Part shown: positions 34,574-44,500 of the stretch, in pieces
Layout of the letters: every line of letters starts with the position of its first letter
Numbering within the stretch: the first letter of the stretch is position 1
Origin: Mucilaginibacter ginsenosidivorax
GTDB taxonomy: Bacteria; Bacteroidota; Bacteroidia; Sphingobacteriales; Sphingobacteriaceae
NCBI RefSeq assembly: GCF_007971525.1
Contig: NZ_CP042437.1
Coordinates: 2,852,001-2,916,000 of the forward strand
Direction of reading: 5' to 3'
DNA length: 64,000 nt
Notes under the pieces: generated by a model
Told to the model about the DNA's origin: nothing
What the model saw: only the letters and a program-made list of their open reading frames with translations
Database searches by the model: none
Made by a program: the position numbers and the translations under genes

Positions 34574-36118
34574 TCATTTTGCTCCCATCAACCCAACCAT
34601 AAAATCTAAAGCGGCTTTATCAGGTAGCGGCTTGGCAGCCGGCGTTTCGCCTAGTATCATTATCTGAGCATCGGTGGTGTTATAGGTGGGCCATGGCGGT
34701 AAACCGGCTCCATTTGGATTGCCGGTTTTGGCAAAATTTGTCCAGTAGGTGGATATCGTTGTGGCCAATTGCTGGTCGATTGGCTCCCACGGGCGGTTCA
34801 GGAATTTAAGGTTATCATAAGCATAAGCCACCTCACCGGTATGGAATGCGCCGTATTTTACAAAATCGGCCGCGGCAGGCAGGCGGCGGGTAAACCGGTA
34901 AACATATACTTTTGCCTGCTTTTTACCACTCTGCACATTTGCCCATGTATAATTTTGAACGCCGAAAATTTGATCGCGGCTGATATTGATCTGCGACCTC
35001 GCAGCTTCAGCGTCCGTCTCACCGGGATAATGCTGTAAAAAAGCCGTAGCCTTTTCGCCGTATTGTTCGGCTATCTGCTTGTTGTATTCTTCGGCGGTTT
35101 TTAATTTACCAACAAAGGCATCATCTTCATTCCAGCCGGTAAGTAATGCTACGTGGTTTTCTTTGTTCGCTGTAAAAGTACCTGCAATGGTTTCGGGCAA
35201 TACATAACCATCAACAATGGGGCGCGCCTGCCATTTATTAAGCAAATCTTCGGCAGGAATATTCCGCATATCAGCAATGGAGTTTGCTTTCAATTGCTGT
35301 GCTAATTTCAATCCGCTTTGTTCGGCCTCCTGTAATGTTGGCGATCCGAACTGGCCACTAATAAACATGGCTCCACTTTCGGCGATAGCCTTTTGAAACG
35401 ATCCCTTTGCTAAAGGCGAGGCTACTAAACAATTTACGCTCATGGCACCCGCCGACTGTCCGGCTATGGTAACATTACCAGGATCGCCGCCAAAATTTTT
35501 GATGTTTTGTTTTACCCACTTAAGCGCCGCCAGCTGATCCATCAAACCGTAATTACCAGAGGCGTTGTGGCCCGACTCTTTACTAAGTTCCGGATGGGCG
35601 AAAAAACCAAAAATCCCGACCCTATAATTAATCACTACAAAAACAACTCCTTTTTTGGCTGTTGCTTCGCCATCGTAAATAGGGCAAGCCGCTCCACCCG
35701 ATCCAAAACCACCTCCATAAATATACACCAGCACCGGCTTTTTATCAGCGGATGATTTGGCATTGGTCCATACGTTCAGGTACAGGCAATCCTCGCTGAT
35801 GGGCTGATAGGGAATCAAAAACTCGCGGGTATAAACACCAAACTCATCTGGTTTTGGCTGTATAGGGCTGGCCGAAAAGGTGGTACATTGTTTAACACCG
35901 CCCCATGGTGTCACGGGCTTAGGTTCTTTCCAGCGCAAACTACCAACCGGCGGGGCGGCAAATGGGATGCCTTTGAATATATGAACAGTGCCATCGGTGT
36001 TAGTGCTGCCTGATACCAAGCCGGCGTCGGTTTTTACCGTGTTGAGGCTAGTGCTTTGTGCATAGCATATGGCGCTACTTGCAAATATCAATAAAAACAA
36101 TGCAAAATGATTTTTCAT
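34574..36118 (-). CDS. type B carboxylesterase
   Basis: A 514-residue exported alpha/beta-hydrolase with a signal peptide ending YAQ. The nucleophile elbow is GQSAGAMS with the catalytic serine. The oxyanion motif is YIYGGGFGSG, and EDCLYLNVW is the family signature. A histidine in FHTGEVAYAY completes the likely triad. It could cleave acetyl or feruloyl esters on plant polysaccharides, which fits the two GH3 genes upstream on the same strand. The substrate is not proven. Confidence 0.9.
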   Translation of the reverse strand: MKNHFALFLLIFASSAICYAQSTSLNTVKTDAGLVSGSTNTDGTVHIFKGIPFAAPPVGSLRWKEPKPVTPWGGVKQCTTFSASPIQPKPDEFGVYTREFLIPYQPISEDCLYLNVWTNAKSSADKKPVLVYIYGGGFGSGGAACPIYDGEATAKKGVVFVVINYRVGIFGFFAHPELSKESGHNASGNYGLMDQLAALKWVKQNIKNFGGDPGNVTIAGQSAGAMSVNCLVASPLAKGSFQKAIAESGAMFISGQFGSPTLQEAEQSGLKLAQQLKANSIADMRNIPAEDLLNKWQARPIVDGYVLPETIAGTFTANKENHVALLTGWNEDDAFVGKLKTAEEYNKQIAEQYGEKATAFLQHYPGETDAEAARSQINISRDQIFGVQNYTWANVQSGKKQAKVYVYRFTRRLPAAADFVKYGAFHTGEVAYAYDNLKFLNRPWEPIDQQLATTISTYWTNFAKTGNPNGAGLPPWPTYNTTDAQIMILGETPAAKPLPDKAALDFMVGLMGAK

Positions 36119-36157
36119 ATAGATTTTATTTATACCATGTTTTCAACTGTTACAATT

Positions 36158-36237
36158 CCGCCATTACAAGGTACGAAGCAATCCTCTACATACTTGTCTT
36201 ACGTAGTTCGGGATTGCTTCGTACCTCGCAATGACGG
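36158..36237. repeat. CGTCATTGCGAGG-type palindrome (second copy)
   Basis: CCATTACAAGGTACGAAGCA is mirrored by TGCTTCGTACCTCGCAATG around a 25-base centre. The arms match the core at 24658-24741, with the left arm more decayed. It lies between the esterase and GH3 genes. Confidence 0.75.
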
Positions 36238-36264
36238 TAGTTTGGAATATTCGTTTAACCCCCA

Positions 36265-38601
36265 TTACGGCTTTACACTCACCTTATATTTTGCCGTGCG
36301 GGCATCGCTGATAACACCTTTCCAGTTTAAACCGAAACCAAAATCATATACGTGGCCCTGGTCGTCGGTATAGCATTTCATGTCATGGGGTACATCTTCA
36401 AACTGTTGCTCTACGGTTTTCATATCTACAGGCATTTGCAGCGGTAATAATGCCGATGGTTCGGTTTTACCGGTGAGGATATCTAATGTGGCCTGGCCCT
36501 GTACGCCAAAATCTACCACTATAGCATTCGCGTTTTTTTCAAATTCAGAGAACACCATGGGGTTGGCCATATTTACCGATACAATAACGGGCTTGCCTTT
36601 CATTTTTGCATAGGTATCATTCACCATTGCCAGGTCGGTAACGTTAATGGCTGTTGCTGATTTATCCTTGTAGGTTCGGTTGGTAAATTTTTCTAACGGA
36701 TCGCCACCGGCTATACTTGTGGCGCGGGCATCAACCGCTTTATACTCGCCATATTGCAGACTGATTGGCACATAACCCGTGCCGCCGTTTTTGGCATCCT
36801 GGCTATTGTAACCACCACCGCTATTAGGGCTGCTGATAAATACCAGGGCATAATCGGCCTCTTCGGGACTTTCGGTTACTTTAAAATATTTTTTTACTGT
36901 TTCCATATTAACCGGGTATTCTAATTTCTCGGGAGTTTCCATTCCCAGGAAATTACGCCCGGCCGGCGTGAATTTTTTAGGTACGTAAACAGTTTTGCCT
37001 GTTTGCAAGGGCAATACATTCCCTTTATTTTTAAGCATAACTATTGATTTAAGCTGAGCGACATAACCCGCATTCATAAATTCGGGATTGCCTACCACAG
37101 CTTTGGTATCTTCGGGATCTAAATATGGGTTTTCAAACAAACCTGTCCTGAATATATTGCGCAGCAAGCGTACAGCCGATTGCTCAAACCTTGCGCGCAT
37201 AAAAGTTTCTCCATGATCTTTCACGCCCATTTGGTAAGCAGCAATCACTGGTGCAACCTCGTTGTTACCACCAAACTGATCAACACCGGCCATCAATATT
37301 TTATAATGGCGCTGCGCCACAGATAAGCCCTCTACCCCCCATGACTTTCCCGACAGGAAAACATCTACAGCGGTTTCGTCGCCGGTAACCAGCCAATCTG
37401 TACAAACAACACCGTCAAATTTGTATTTTTTGCGCAGCAGGTCGTTAATAATATACGAGTTATAGTTGTTGGCAACATTCTCTTTGTTTTTGGTATCCTG
37501 GTTAAAGGATATGGTATAGTAGGGCATAACCGAGGCAGCCATACCGGTTTTTCCATTCAGCTTAAAAGCCCCCTCAGTAAAGGGGATTAAATGCTGCTTA
37601 AAATTATTACCTGGATAAACCGCGTATTTACCATAACCATAATGCGCATCGCGGCCGCCTTCGCCTGCGCCACCGCCCGGCCAGTGTTTTACCATGGCGT
37701 TAACGCTGCCATAGCCCCAGCCGCCGTTAATTTCTTTATTGCCGGTAGATGCCTGGAAGCCATCAATGTAGCCCCGGGCCATATCAGCAGACAATTGCGG
37801 ATCTTCGCCAAAAGTGCCGCTTACACGGGCCCAGCGGGGCTCGGTAGCAATGTCAACCTGTGGTGATAGCGCGGTGGCAATACCCAGGGCCCTGTATTCC
37901 AAAGCCGCTATATGGCCAAAGTTTTCAACCACCTTTGGATCAAATGTGGCCGCAAAACCCAACGAGCCTGGCCACATAGAGATAGCCCCACCCGCACCGG
38001 CGTTGTACTCGGCAGTGGCAACGGTTCCGTGGCGCGGATCGGAACTGTTATTGTTGGGGATACCCAATCCTAAGCCTTCAACAAATGCCTGGGCGTTATT
38101 ATTCCATTTTGCTGCAATCTCGGGGGTTTGTACCGATGTAATAAGCACATGGCGTACATTATCTTTTTCTAAAAACTGTTTCTGTTGGTCGGATAGATCA
38201 TAGGGGCTGGCACCACTCTCGGCAAATACCTTGCCGCCATAAGTACCTTTAAATGGGCCTGCGGGTGCTGCCGGTATGGGTTGGTGCCTGCTGTATAGCA
38301 TCAGTCCGGCAATTTGCTCCACACTCATTTGCGATGCCAGGTCTTTGGCCCGCACATCAACAGGCAAACGCCAGTCTTCATACTTATCCAACTTACCGTT
38401 TTTATTCAGATCTTTAAAAGCCAGGCCATCAACCGTCAATATCTTTACGCCCGATGTGGTGGCATAACCCAGCTGTTGCCCGCCAGTATTGCTTACAAAA
38501 ACAATATCGCCCGATTTTTTCTCCGTCCATTTAGTTTGGGCCATAGCGCCAGTTGCAGGCAGCAGCGAGAGCAACGCGATAAATTTGAATTGATTTGCCA
38601 T
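36265..38601 (-). CDS. secreted glycoside hydrolase family 3 (exo-beta-glucosidase-like)
   Basis: A 778-residue exported enzyme with a signal peptide ending MAQ. An EF-hand-like calcium loop, DLNKNGKLDKYEDW (about 64-77), precedes the barrel. The GH3 N-terminal domain has AMVKHWPGGG and the nucleophile aspartate in VVCTDW (about D402). The alpha/beta sandwich domain follows from about 500. It probably removes terminal glucose or xylose from beta-glycans. Its C-terminus is short and lacks the fibronectin-like domain seen in the neighbouring GH3 protein, so the two are not recent duplicates. Confidence 0.92.
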   Translation of the reverse strand: MANQFKFIALLSLLPATGAMAQTKWTEKKSGDIVFVSNTGGQQLGYATTSGVKILTVDGLAFKDLNKNGKLDKYEDWRLPVDVRAKDLASQMSVEQIAGLMLYSRHQPIPAAPAGPFKGTYGGKVFAESGASPYDLSDQQKQFLEKDNVRHVLITSVQTPEIAAKWNNNAQAFVEGLGLGIPNNNSSDPRHGTVATAEYNAGAGGAISMWPGSLGFAATFDPKVVENFGHIAALEYRALGIATALSPQVDIATEPRWARVSGTFGEDPQLSADMARGYIDGFQASTGNKEINGGWGYGSVNAMVKHWPGGGAGEGGRDAHYGYGKYAVYPGNNFKQHLIPFTEGAFKLNGKTGMAASVMPYYTISFNQDTKNKENVANNYNSYIINDLLRKKYKFDGVVCTDWLVTGDETAVDVFLSGKSWGVEGLSVAQRHYKILMAGVDQFGGNNEVAPVIAAYQMGVKDHGETFMRARFEQSAVRLLRNIFRTGLFENPYLDPEDTKAVVGNPEFMNAGYVAQLKSIVMLKNKGNVLPLQTGKTVYVPKKFTPAGRNFLGMETPEKLEYPVNMETVKKYFKVTESPEEADYALVFISSPNSGGGYNSQDAKNGGTGYVPISLQYGEYKAVDARATSIAGGDPLEKFTNRTYKDKSATAINVTDLAMVNDTYAKMKGKPVIVSVNMANPMVFSEFEKNANAIVVDFGVQGQATLDILTGKTEPSALLPLQMPVDMKTVEQQFEDVPHDMKCYTDDQGHVYDFGFGLNWKGVISDARTAKYKVSVKP

Positions 38602-38796
38602 GAAGATTGTAATTGGTGTATGTTAATAATTGGTGTGTAAATGCAAGATAGCAAAGCTTTATTAAGTTATTACTATCCCTCCGTTACCTGTAAAAGCCTT
38701 TGCAACCGTAGTCGCAAAGGCTTGATAGTTTAGTTTAGTTAATATATATGTTTATGTTTTTATCTTGATTCCTGACTCTAATCTCTTGATTCTTTT
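38602..38796. repeat. intergenic gap ending in TTGATTC words
   Basis: CTTGATTCCTGACTCTAATC words fill 38762-38795, just after the stop of the upstream GH3 gene (minus strand). They match the TCAAGAATCAAGAC words seen after other stop codons at 24529 and 55646. Confidence 0.5.
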
Positions 38797-41181
38797 TTAC
38801 TTCAGCTTCAACTCATTGATAGCAACCTCGGGTACCAAAGCCTTAACCACTTTTTCAACAGTGATGTCTTTAGCCAGTTTAAAAGAGGCTTTTTCTTCTA
38901 TCTGTCTTGACGATGAACCAATTCTTACTTCATATTTACCTGCATCGGCTATCCAGGCTTCGCGGCTGGTGTAAAAAGATGCCAGGTCGGCTGCTTTGAT
39001 GGTGAAGCTTAGCGTTTGCGATTCGCCGGCTGCAAGCAGGCGGGTTTTGGCAAATGCTTTTAACTCCTGCTCTGGTTTATCAAGGTCTTTTTTAGGCGCG
39101 CCCAGGTATAATTGCACTACTTCCTTGCCTGCAATATCTCCCGTATTTTTAACTGTTACGGTAGCAGTAATGCTGTGCATAAAGTTAGGAGCACTTAGCT
39201 TTAAGTCGCTAAATTTAAATTTCGTGTATGACAGGCCATAACCAAATTCATAAGCCGGTTTTATACTGGCTGCATCATAATAACGGTAGCCAACATAAAT
39301 TCCTTCTTCGTAGGTAACGGTTTCTGGTTTAGCTGCCGGTGTGCCCGGAAAATTACCGGCAGATGGTACATCCTTATAATCCATTGGAAAAGTGGTAGCC
39401 AGTTTGCCCGATGGGTTAACCATACCGCTTAAAACATCGGCAATAGCATTACCTGCCTCAAGGCCCGGCTGCCAGGCCAATAATATACCATCTACTTCAT
39501 CGCGCCAGCTGGCAACATCAATAACACCGCCAATATTTAACACTACAACAACCTTTTTTCCTTTAGCATGGAAAGCATCCGCTACGCCCCTGATCAGGCC
39601 TTTTTCGGCATCATTTAAATAGTAGTCGCCATCCAGTTTCCTATCGGCCCCTTCGCCGGCATTTCTGCCGATGGTGATGAGTGCTTCATCGGCACCGGCA
39701 GCTTCATCGGCCACAATGCCATTTACATCCATTTCGGGAATAGGGGCGGGATGATCAAAGAAGTTTTTAGGCTTAGGCTGTTTCAGCTTCATATCGGCCA
39801 GGTAAGCGGCGTAGCTGCCTGATAGCTTTTCCTGTACTTTAAAACCAGCGTTTGTTAAACCCTGCATCAGCGAAATGGTGTAAGCCTTGTTAACATCGCC
39901 GCTACCAGTGCCGCCTGCTATAATATCATAACTGGTGTTGCCAAATACAGCTATCCTTTTTGCCGGATAAAATGGCAAAGCATGGTCGTCGTTCTTAAGC
40001 AAAACCATTCCCTGGGCAGCTGCTTCGCGTGCTACTTTAGCATGGGCCGCCAGATCAGGCGCATCTGAATATTTATATTTGGTGAACGATGGGGATTTAA
40101 TAATGACATTTAAAATCCGCTCCACGTTGGCATTTAGCTGCGTGATAGCTAACGACCCATTTTTTACCGCTGCCACAATAGCTTCTGATTTATCTGGACT
40201 GCCCGGCATTATCAAATCATTACCGGCTTTCATTTGCGCTACGGCGTCTTTACCGCCAAACCAGTCGGTCATTACAAAACCTTTCAGCCCCCATTCGTTT
40301 TTTAAAACTGTTGTCAGCAAATCGCGCCTCTCCGAAGTAAATGTTCCATTTAATTTATTGTAGGATGACATCACTGTCCACGGTTGCGATTTTTTTACAG
40401 CGATACCGAAACCTTTAAGGTAAATTTCGCGCATGGCCCTTTCGCTCACAATGGTGTTGATGGAGTTACGATTGGTTTCCTGGTTATTGGCAGCGTAATG
40501 TTTAATAGATGTACCAACACCGTTAGATTGGATACCATTTACGATAGCAGCTGTCATACTGCCTGCTACCAGCGGATCTTCTGAGTAATACTCAAAGTTA
40601 CGGCCACCCAGCGGATTGCGGTGAATGTTCATGCCTGGCGCCAATAAAATATCCACGCCGTATTCGCGCACCTCGTTACCAAAGGCTACACCTACTTTAT
40701 TTACCAATTGGGTATCCCAGCTGCTGGCCAGCAAAGTTGCCACCGGGAAGGCTGTTGCATAATACGTTTTTGATTTATCGCCATTCCTGATAGGCTCGAT
40801 ACGTAAGCCGGCAGGTCCGTCTGAAACAGTTATGGATGGAATTCCCAAACGCGGAATAGCATGCGTGCGGCCGGCAGCTCCCGGAACTTTTTCGGGGATA
40901 TTATAAGCGTCAGGATCTGACGGAGGCAGCTTAAACCCGCCAATATCTATGGCTTCGGGCTTTTTACCCTTTACCGGTGGCGGCACTCCGGGCATTTTAA
41001 AGCCCATACCTACTACCAGTTTTGATTTTTCTTCCAACGTCATTGCAGCTACTATCTGCTTTACATTGTTCGCCCGCAATTGCAGCGGTTGTTTTTTGGT
41101 TTGAGCCTGTACCGACGAGTTTAAACTCCCGGCCGCCCACATAATTACAATAGCAACACCAGATCTGTAGCTTATTTTCAT
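38797..41181 (-). CDS. secreted glycoside hydrolase family 3 with fibronectin-like domain
   Basis: A 794-residue exported enzyme with a signal peptide ending VQAQ. The GH3 N-terminal barrel has SDGPAGLR, the sugar-binding SIKHYAANNQE and the nucleophile in GFVMTDWFGG (about D306). The C-terminal sandwich domain contains GRNAGEGADRKL with an acid/base candidate glutamate. A fibronectin III-like domain closes the protein (about 690-780, HSITATVTVKNTGDIAGKEV). It is a likely broad beta-glucosidase. It is transcribed in the same direction as the second GH3 and the esterase, with repeats in between. Confidence 0.93.
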   Translation of the reverse strand: MKISYRSGVAIVIMWAAGSLNSSVQAQTKKQPLQLRANNVKQIVAAMTLEEKSKLVVGMGFKMPGVPPPVKGKKPEAIDIGGFKLPPSDPDAYNIPEKVPGAAGRTHAIPRLGIPSITVSDGPAGLRIEPIRNGDKSKTYYATAFPVATLLASSWDTQLVNKVGVAFGNEVREYGVDILLAPGMNIHRNPLGGRNFEYYSEDPLVAGSMTAAIVNGIQSNGVGTSIKHYAANNQETNRNSINTIVSERAMREIYLKGFGIAVKKSQPWTVMSSYNKLNGTFTSERRDLLTTVLKNEWGLKGFVMTDWFGGKDAVAQMKAGNDLIMPGSPDKSEAIVAAVKNGSLAITQLNANVERILNVIIKSPSFTKYKYSDAPDLAAHAKVAREAAAQGMVLLKNDDHALPFYPAKRIAVFGNTSYDIIAGGTGSGDVNKAYTISLMQGLTNAGFKVQEKLSGSYAAYLADMKLKQPKPKNFFDHPAPIPEMDVNGIVADEAAGADEALITIGRNAGEGADRKLDGDYYLNDAEKGLIRGVADAFHAKGKKVVVVLNIGGVIDVASWRDEVDGILLAWQPGLEAGNAIADVLSGMVNPSGKLATTFPMDYKDVPSAGNFPGTPAAKPETVTYEEGIYVGYRYYDAASIKPAYEFGYGLSYTKFKFSDLKLSAPNFMHSITATVTVKNTGDIAGKEVVQLYLGAPKKDLDKPEQELKAFAKTRLLAAGESQTLSFTIKAADLASFYTSREAWIADAGKYEVRIGSSSRQIEEKASFKLAKDITVEKVVKALVPEVAINELKLK

Positions 41182-41279
41182 GATTAAGGGTTAAAAAAGA
41201 AAGTGCGTAATAATTGGTTATAACTTGTTTATTAACAGCAGCAAATGCTATTGTGTCAATATAACACAATAGTATATAT

Positions 41280-41287
41280 TATCTTTG
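41280..41287 (+). promoter_or_regulatory. orphan -7 promoter box (TATCTTTG)
   Basis: The same octamer as the boxes before the desaturase, the aminotransferase and the TPP riboswitch. No gene follows on the plus strand. Confidence 0.5.
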
Positions 41288-41292
41288 GTAAT

Positions 41293-41485
41293 AACAAGGG
41301 CTGGCTAAATATTTTTAAAGGGTTGTTTTTTAAATCAGATGGACAACGTGCGAGATTTGCGTTCGTTGAAAAGCCCGGCCTTTGCGGGGTAAATGATAAA
41401 TAGCAACGTTTGTTTCAACCAGGTGTGGTTTAAGCCTAAAGGCCCGAAATGCAAAAAGACACCTGTTAGGGTGTCTTTTATTTTA
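41293..41485 (+). ncRNA. candidate small RNA or short transcript
   Basis: A transcript from the orphan promoter would run about 190 bases to the hairpin at 41454-41479, which is followed by TTTTATTTTATTT. The only open frame is 17 codons (41339-41392, MDNVRDLRSLKSPAFAG). It may be an sRNA or a leader peptide. There is no homology support. Confidence 0.3.
41454..41479. terminator. terminator hairpin after the CpsB-like gene
   Basis: AAAAGACACC (41454-41463) pairs with GGTGTCTTTT (41470-41479) around six bases, with T-rich sequence on both sides. It can serve the minus-strand polysaccharide operon and the plus-strand candidate RNA. Confidence 0.7.
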
Positions 41486-41528
41486 TTTAATGCTCTAAAA
41501 TACCAATTTAGCTTGGCTATGGTTGTTC

Positions 41529-42269
41529 CTAAAAAAGCAGCGTATTTTTTAACGGGGTATCAAACATTAGCTTTTCCAGGTAAGTGGTGCGTAAGGCATC
41601 TTTAAGAGCCATGGCGTGCCTTTCGTGGTGCATATCGCTTGATATAAAATCTATCAGTTGATTATCTACCAGCAATTCTGCTTTTCTTTTTACATCGCTG
41701 CCGTAGTACCCTGTTAACGATATAGTGTTTAGTTGCATACTACAACCCCAGCCATGGATGTTTTTGTATTGTTCAATATCCATGTAAGGATACCTTTCGG
41801 GGTGTGCCAAAATTGGCTTATATCCCAGGTCATTCATTTTTTGCAAAACAGGTATCACATTAGGTGGCTGATTGATAAACGAAAACTCAAACAGTACATA
41901 ATTATCGCCCATGGTCATTAACTTCCCTTCATTTACGCGCGCCTCAAAGGTTTCATCAAAATAATGTTCGGCGGCGGTTTCTACAGGTATATCTATATTT
42001 TCTTTTACCAGTTCGGCTTTCAATAACTCCAGCGATGCAGCAATTGTTTCGGGGGTGTTGCGGTAAAAATCGATCATGACGTGTGGCGTGGCAATAATCT
42101 TTTTTATACCCAGGTCCATCATCTTCCGGATGAGGATTACCGAATCCTGCGGTGTTTGCGCACCATCGTCAATTCCGGGTAAAACATGCGAGTGCATATC
42201 AACCATGATAGACTCATAGTTGAAAGTTATTTCTTTTTTTACTTTTTTACTTTTAAAAAAACCAAACAT
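41529..42269 (-). CDS. CpsB/YwqE-type tyrosine-protein phosphatase (PHP domain)
   Basis: A 246-residue metal-dependent PHP phosphatase. The metal ligands are in VDMHSHVLPGIDDG near the N-terminus, ATPHV in the middle, AHPERYPY and SDMHH near the end. Relatives dephosphorylate the tyrosine kinases that control capsule or exopolysaccharide export. It is last in the UDP-sugar operon, two bases after rfbB, so a role in polysaccharide control is likely. No tyrosine kinase gene is in the window. Confidence 0.9.
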   Translation of the reverse strand: MFGFFKSKKVKKEITFNYESIMVDMHSHVLPGIDDGAQTPQDSVILIRKMMDLGIKKIIATPHVMIDFYRNTPETIAASLELLKAELVKENIDIPVETAAEHYFDETFEARVNEGKLMTMGDNYVLFEFSFINQPPNVIPVLQKMNDLGYKPILAHPERYPYMDIEQYKNIHGWGCSMQLNTISLTGYYGSDVKRKAELLVDNQLIDFISSDMHHERHAMALKDALRTTYLEKLMFDTPLKNTLLF

Positions 42270-42271
42270 AG

Positions 42272-43324
42272 TTAACGGTTATTGTACTGCCCCTTGTAAT
42301 ATTGCTGGTAACTACCCGAAGTAACATGATTAAGCCACTCCTCGTTCGCCAGGTACCAATCTACGGTTTTTTTCAATCCTTCTTCAAAAGTAATACTTGG
42401 TACCCAACCAAGCTCGGTTTTTAATTTGGTGGCATCTATGGCATAACGCAAATCATGCCCCGCCCGGTCTGTAACATAGGTGATCAATTTGGCTGATTCA
42501 CCTTCGGCACGGCCCAGTTTTTTATCCAGAATAGTACAAAGCAAATTAATCAGGTCGATGTTTTTCCATTCATTATGGCCGCCAATATTATAGGTTTGGC
42601 CGGCTTTGGCATTGTGGAATATTACATCAATGGCCCTTGCATGATCCTCTACCCAAAGCCAGTCGCGAATATTTTCGCCTTTACCGTAAACTGGTACAGA
42701 TTTGCTTTGCTTAATATTGTTGATAGCCAGCGGTATCAGCTTTTCAGGAAAATGATACGAGCCATAGTTGTTTGAGCAGTTGGATATCACGGCATTCATA
42801 CCGTAAGTATCCTGGTAAGCGCGCACAAAATGATCTGAACTTGCTTTAGATGCCGAATAAGGCGAATGCGGATCATACGCCGTTTCTTCGGTAAACATTC
42901 CATCTTCGCCTAAAGTACCATACACTTCATCAGTTGATACGTGGTAAAAACGGGTTTGATCATAACGTCCTTTCCAGCTTTCGCGGGCGGCATTCAGCAA
43001 ATTTACGGTACCTACCACATTGGTCATTACAAATTCCAAAGGGTTGGTAATCGACCGGTCAACATGTGATTCAGCTGCGAGGTGGATTACCGCATCGGGC
43101 TTCTCGGTATTAAAAAGATTATTTATAAACTCAAGGTCAACAATATCACCTTTAACAAAGCTGTAATTTGGCTCGTTTTCGATATCTCTTAAATTTTCAA
43201 GGTTACCGGCGTATGTCAGCTTATCTAAATTGATGATTTTATAATCCGGATACGTTTTCACAAAACGGCGCACCACGTGCGATCCTATGAAACCTGCGCC
43301 ACCCGTAATAATGATTTTTTGCAT
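42272..43324 (-). CDS. rfbB: dTDP-glucose 4,6-dehydratase
   Basis: A 350-residue short-chain dehydrogenase family enzyme converting dTDP-glucose to dTDP-4-keto-6-deoxyglucose, the first committed step to dTDP-rhamnose and related sugars. The NAD site is TGGAGFIGSH, with DKLTYAGNLENL, HLAAESHVDRSI and the YSASKASSDH active site (YxxxK). WLWVEDHARAID is also typical. The other rhamnose genes (rfbA, C, D) are not nearby, so they must be elsewhere. It sits between galE and the CpsB-like gene in one operon. Confidence 0.95.
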   Translation of the reverse strand: MQKIIITGGAGFIGSHVVRRFVKTYPDYKIINLDKLTYAGNLENLRDIENEPNYSFVKGDIVDLEFINNLFNTEKPDAVIHLAAESHVDRSITNPLEFVMTNVVGTVNLLNAARESWKGRYDQTRFYHVSTDEVYGTLGEDGMFTEETAYDPHSPYSASKASSDHFVRAYQDTYGMNAVISNCSNNYGSYHFPEKLIPLAINNIKQSKSVPVYGKGENIRDWLWVEDHARAIDVIFHNAKAGQTYNIGGHNEWKNIDLINLLCTILDKKLGRAEGESAKLITYVTDRAGHDLRYAIDATKLKTELGWVPSITFEEGLKKTVDWYLANEEWLNHVTSGSYQQYYKGQYNNR

Positions 43325-43340
43325 TTGCTGAAATTTTAGT

Positions 43341-44363
43341 TTATAGCGGATTTTGAGCTATATATTTTTCCCATTCCCAGGCCGATGACATCATGGTTTC
43401 TAAACCCAATTCTGTTTTCCAGCCAAGTTTATTAGTTGATTTGGTAACATCGCCCCAAACCTTTTCCACATCGCCGGCACGGCGCGGGCCAATCTGGTAG
43501 TTTACCTTTACTCCTGTTGCTTTTTCAAACGCGTGGATTACTTCCAATACCGTACTTCCCTGGCCGGTACCCAGGTTAAACACATCGTACCCCTGGTAGT
43601 CGTCACGTTCGGCCAATTTCAGCGCGGCAACATGTGCCTTGGCCAAATCAACTACGTGAATATAATCGCGTACGCAGCTGCCATCCGGGGTATCGTAATC
43701 ATTGCCGAATACTGTTATTTTTTCGCGTTTGCCAATAGCGGTTTGAGTAATAAAAGGCACCAGGTTTTGCGGCACACCAATTGGCAATTCGCCTATAAGC
43801 GCGGTTTCGTGCGCACCAACCGGGTTAAAATATCTTAATGATACTACTTTATAGCTGCTGGTACCAGAAGCTATCATATCTTTCAAAATCTCCTCGGCTA
43901 TTTGCTTGGTATTGCCATAAGGCGATTGGGCGGGTTGCACCGGCGCTTCTTCGGTTACCGGCAACTGCTCGGGCTGGCCGTAAACAGTACAGCTTGATGA
44001 GAACACAAAATTTAATGGTTTGCTATAATAGGCATCCAGTAAATTAATAAGCGAGTAAAAATTGTTACGGTAGTATTTTAATGGCTTTTGAACCGACTCG
44101 CCTACTGCCTTAAATGCAGCAAAGTGAATGATACCGGCAACATCAGGCTCGGCAACGGCCAGCGCCTTTACGCCTGCTTCATCGCACAGGTCGAGCTTAT
44201 GAAAAACCGGTTTGTAGCCGATGATCTTGGCAAGCTGATCTAAAATTTTAGGATCTGAGTTTGATAGGTCGTCAACAATAACAGGTTCGTAGCCTGCATT
44301 TACCAGTTCGACAACGGTATGGGAGCCAATAAATCCGAGGCCACCGGTCACTAATATCTTCAT
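43341..44363 (-). CDS. galE: UDP-glucose 4-epimerase
   Basis: A 340-residue NAD-dependent epimerase interconverting UDP-glucose and UDP-galactose. The motifs are VTGGLGFIGSH at the N-terminus, SSSCTVYGQPEQLPVTE, YGNTKQIAEEI (the YxxxK catalytic pair), RYFNPVGAH and DGSCVRDYIHV. ATG at 44363 places the NAD site at once, as in all relatives, so a longer reading from 44402 is rejected. It is part of the UDP-sugar operon, with the UDP-xylose synthase upstream and rfbB downstream. Confidence 0.95.
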   Translation of the reverse strand: MKILVTGGLGFIGSHTVVELVNAGYEPVIVDDLSNSDPKILDQLAKIIGYKPVFHKLDLCDEAGVKALAVAEPDVAGIIHFAAFKAVGESVQKPLKYYRNNFYSLINLLDAYYSKPLNFVFSSSCTVYGQPEQLPVTEEAPVQPAQSPYGNTKQIAEEILKDMIASGTSSYKVVSLRYFNPVGAHETALIGELPIGVPQNLVPFITQTAIGKREKITVFGNDYDTPDGSCVRDYIHVVDLAKAHVAALKLAERDDYQGYDVFNLGTGQGSTVLEVIHAFEKATGVKVNYQIGPRRAGDVEKVWGDVTKSTNKLGWKTELGLETMMSSAWEWEKYIAQNPL

Positions 44364-44500
44364 TTTTAAGTAGGGTATATAGTAAGCCATAAAGGTAAGC
44401 AAATGGATGAATTTACATACCTCCTTTTACTAAACAACCACCTTTTACTTTACTAAAAGATGGTTGTCCGGGTATTATTTATAGGAAGGGCATTTTTTGA

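Larger units (their letters stand above)
41182..41528. other. intergenic region with operator-like palindrome and candidate RNA
   Basis: ATTGTGT and ACACAAT form a 7-bp inverted pair (41250-41256 and 41264-41270). A plus-strand promoter box (41280-41287) and a hairpin (41454-41479) frame a possible small RNA. No protein gene of normal size was found. Confidence 0.5.

Noticed and set aside
44364..44402. Upstream start for galE adding 13 residues
   Set aside because: The NAD-binding strand begins right after the ATG at 44363, so the extra residues are not expected.
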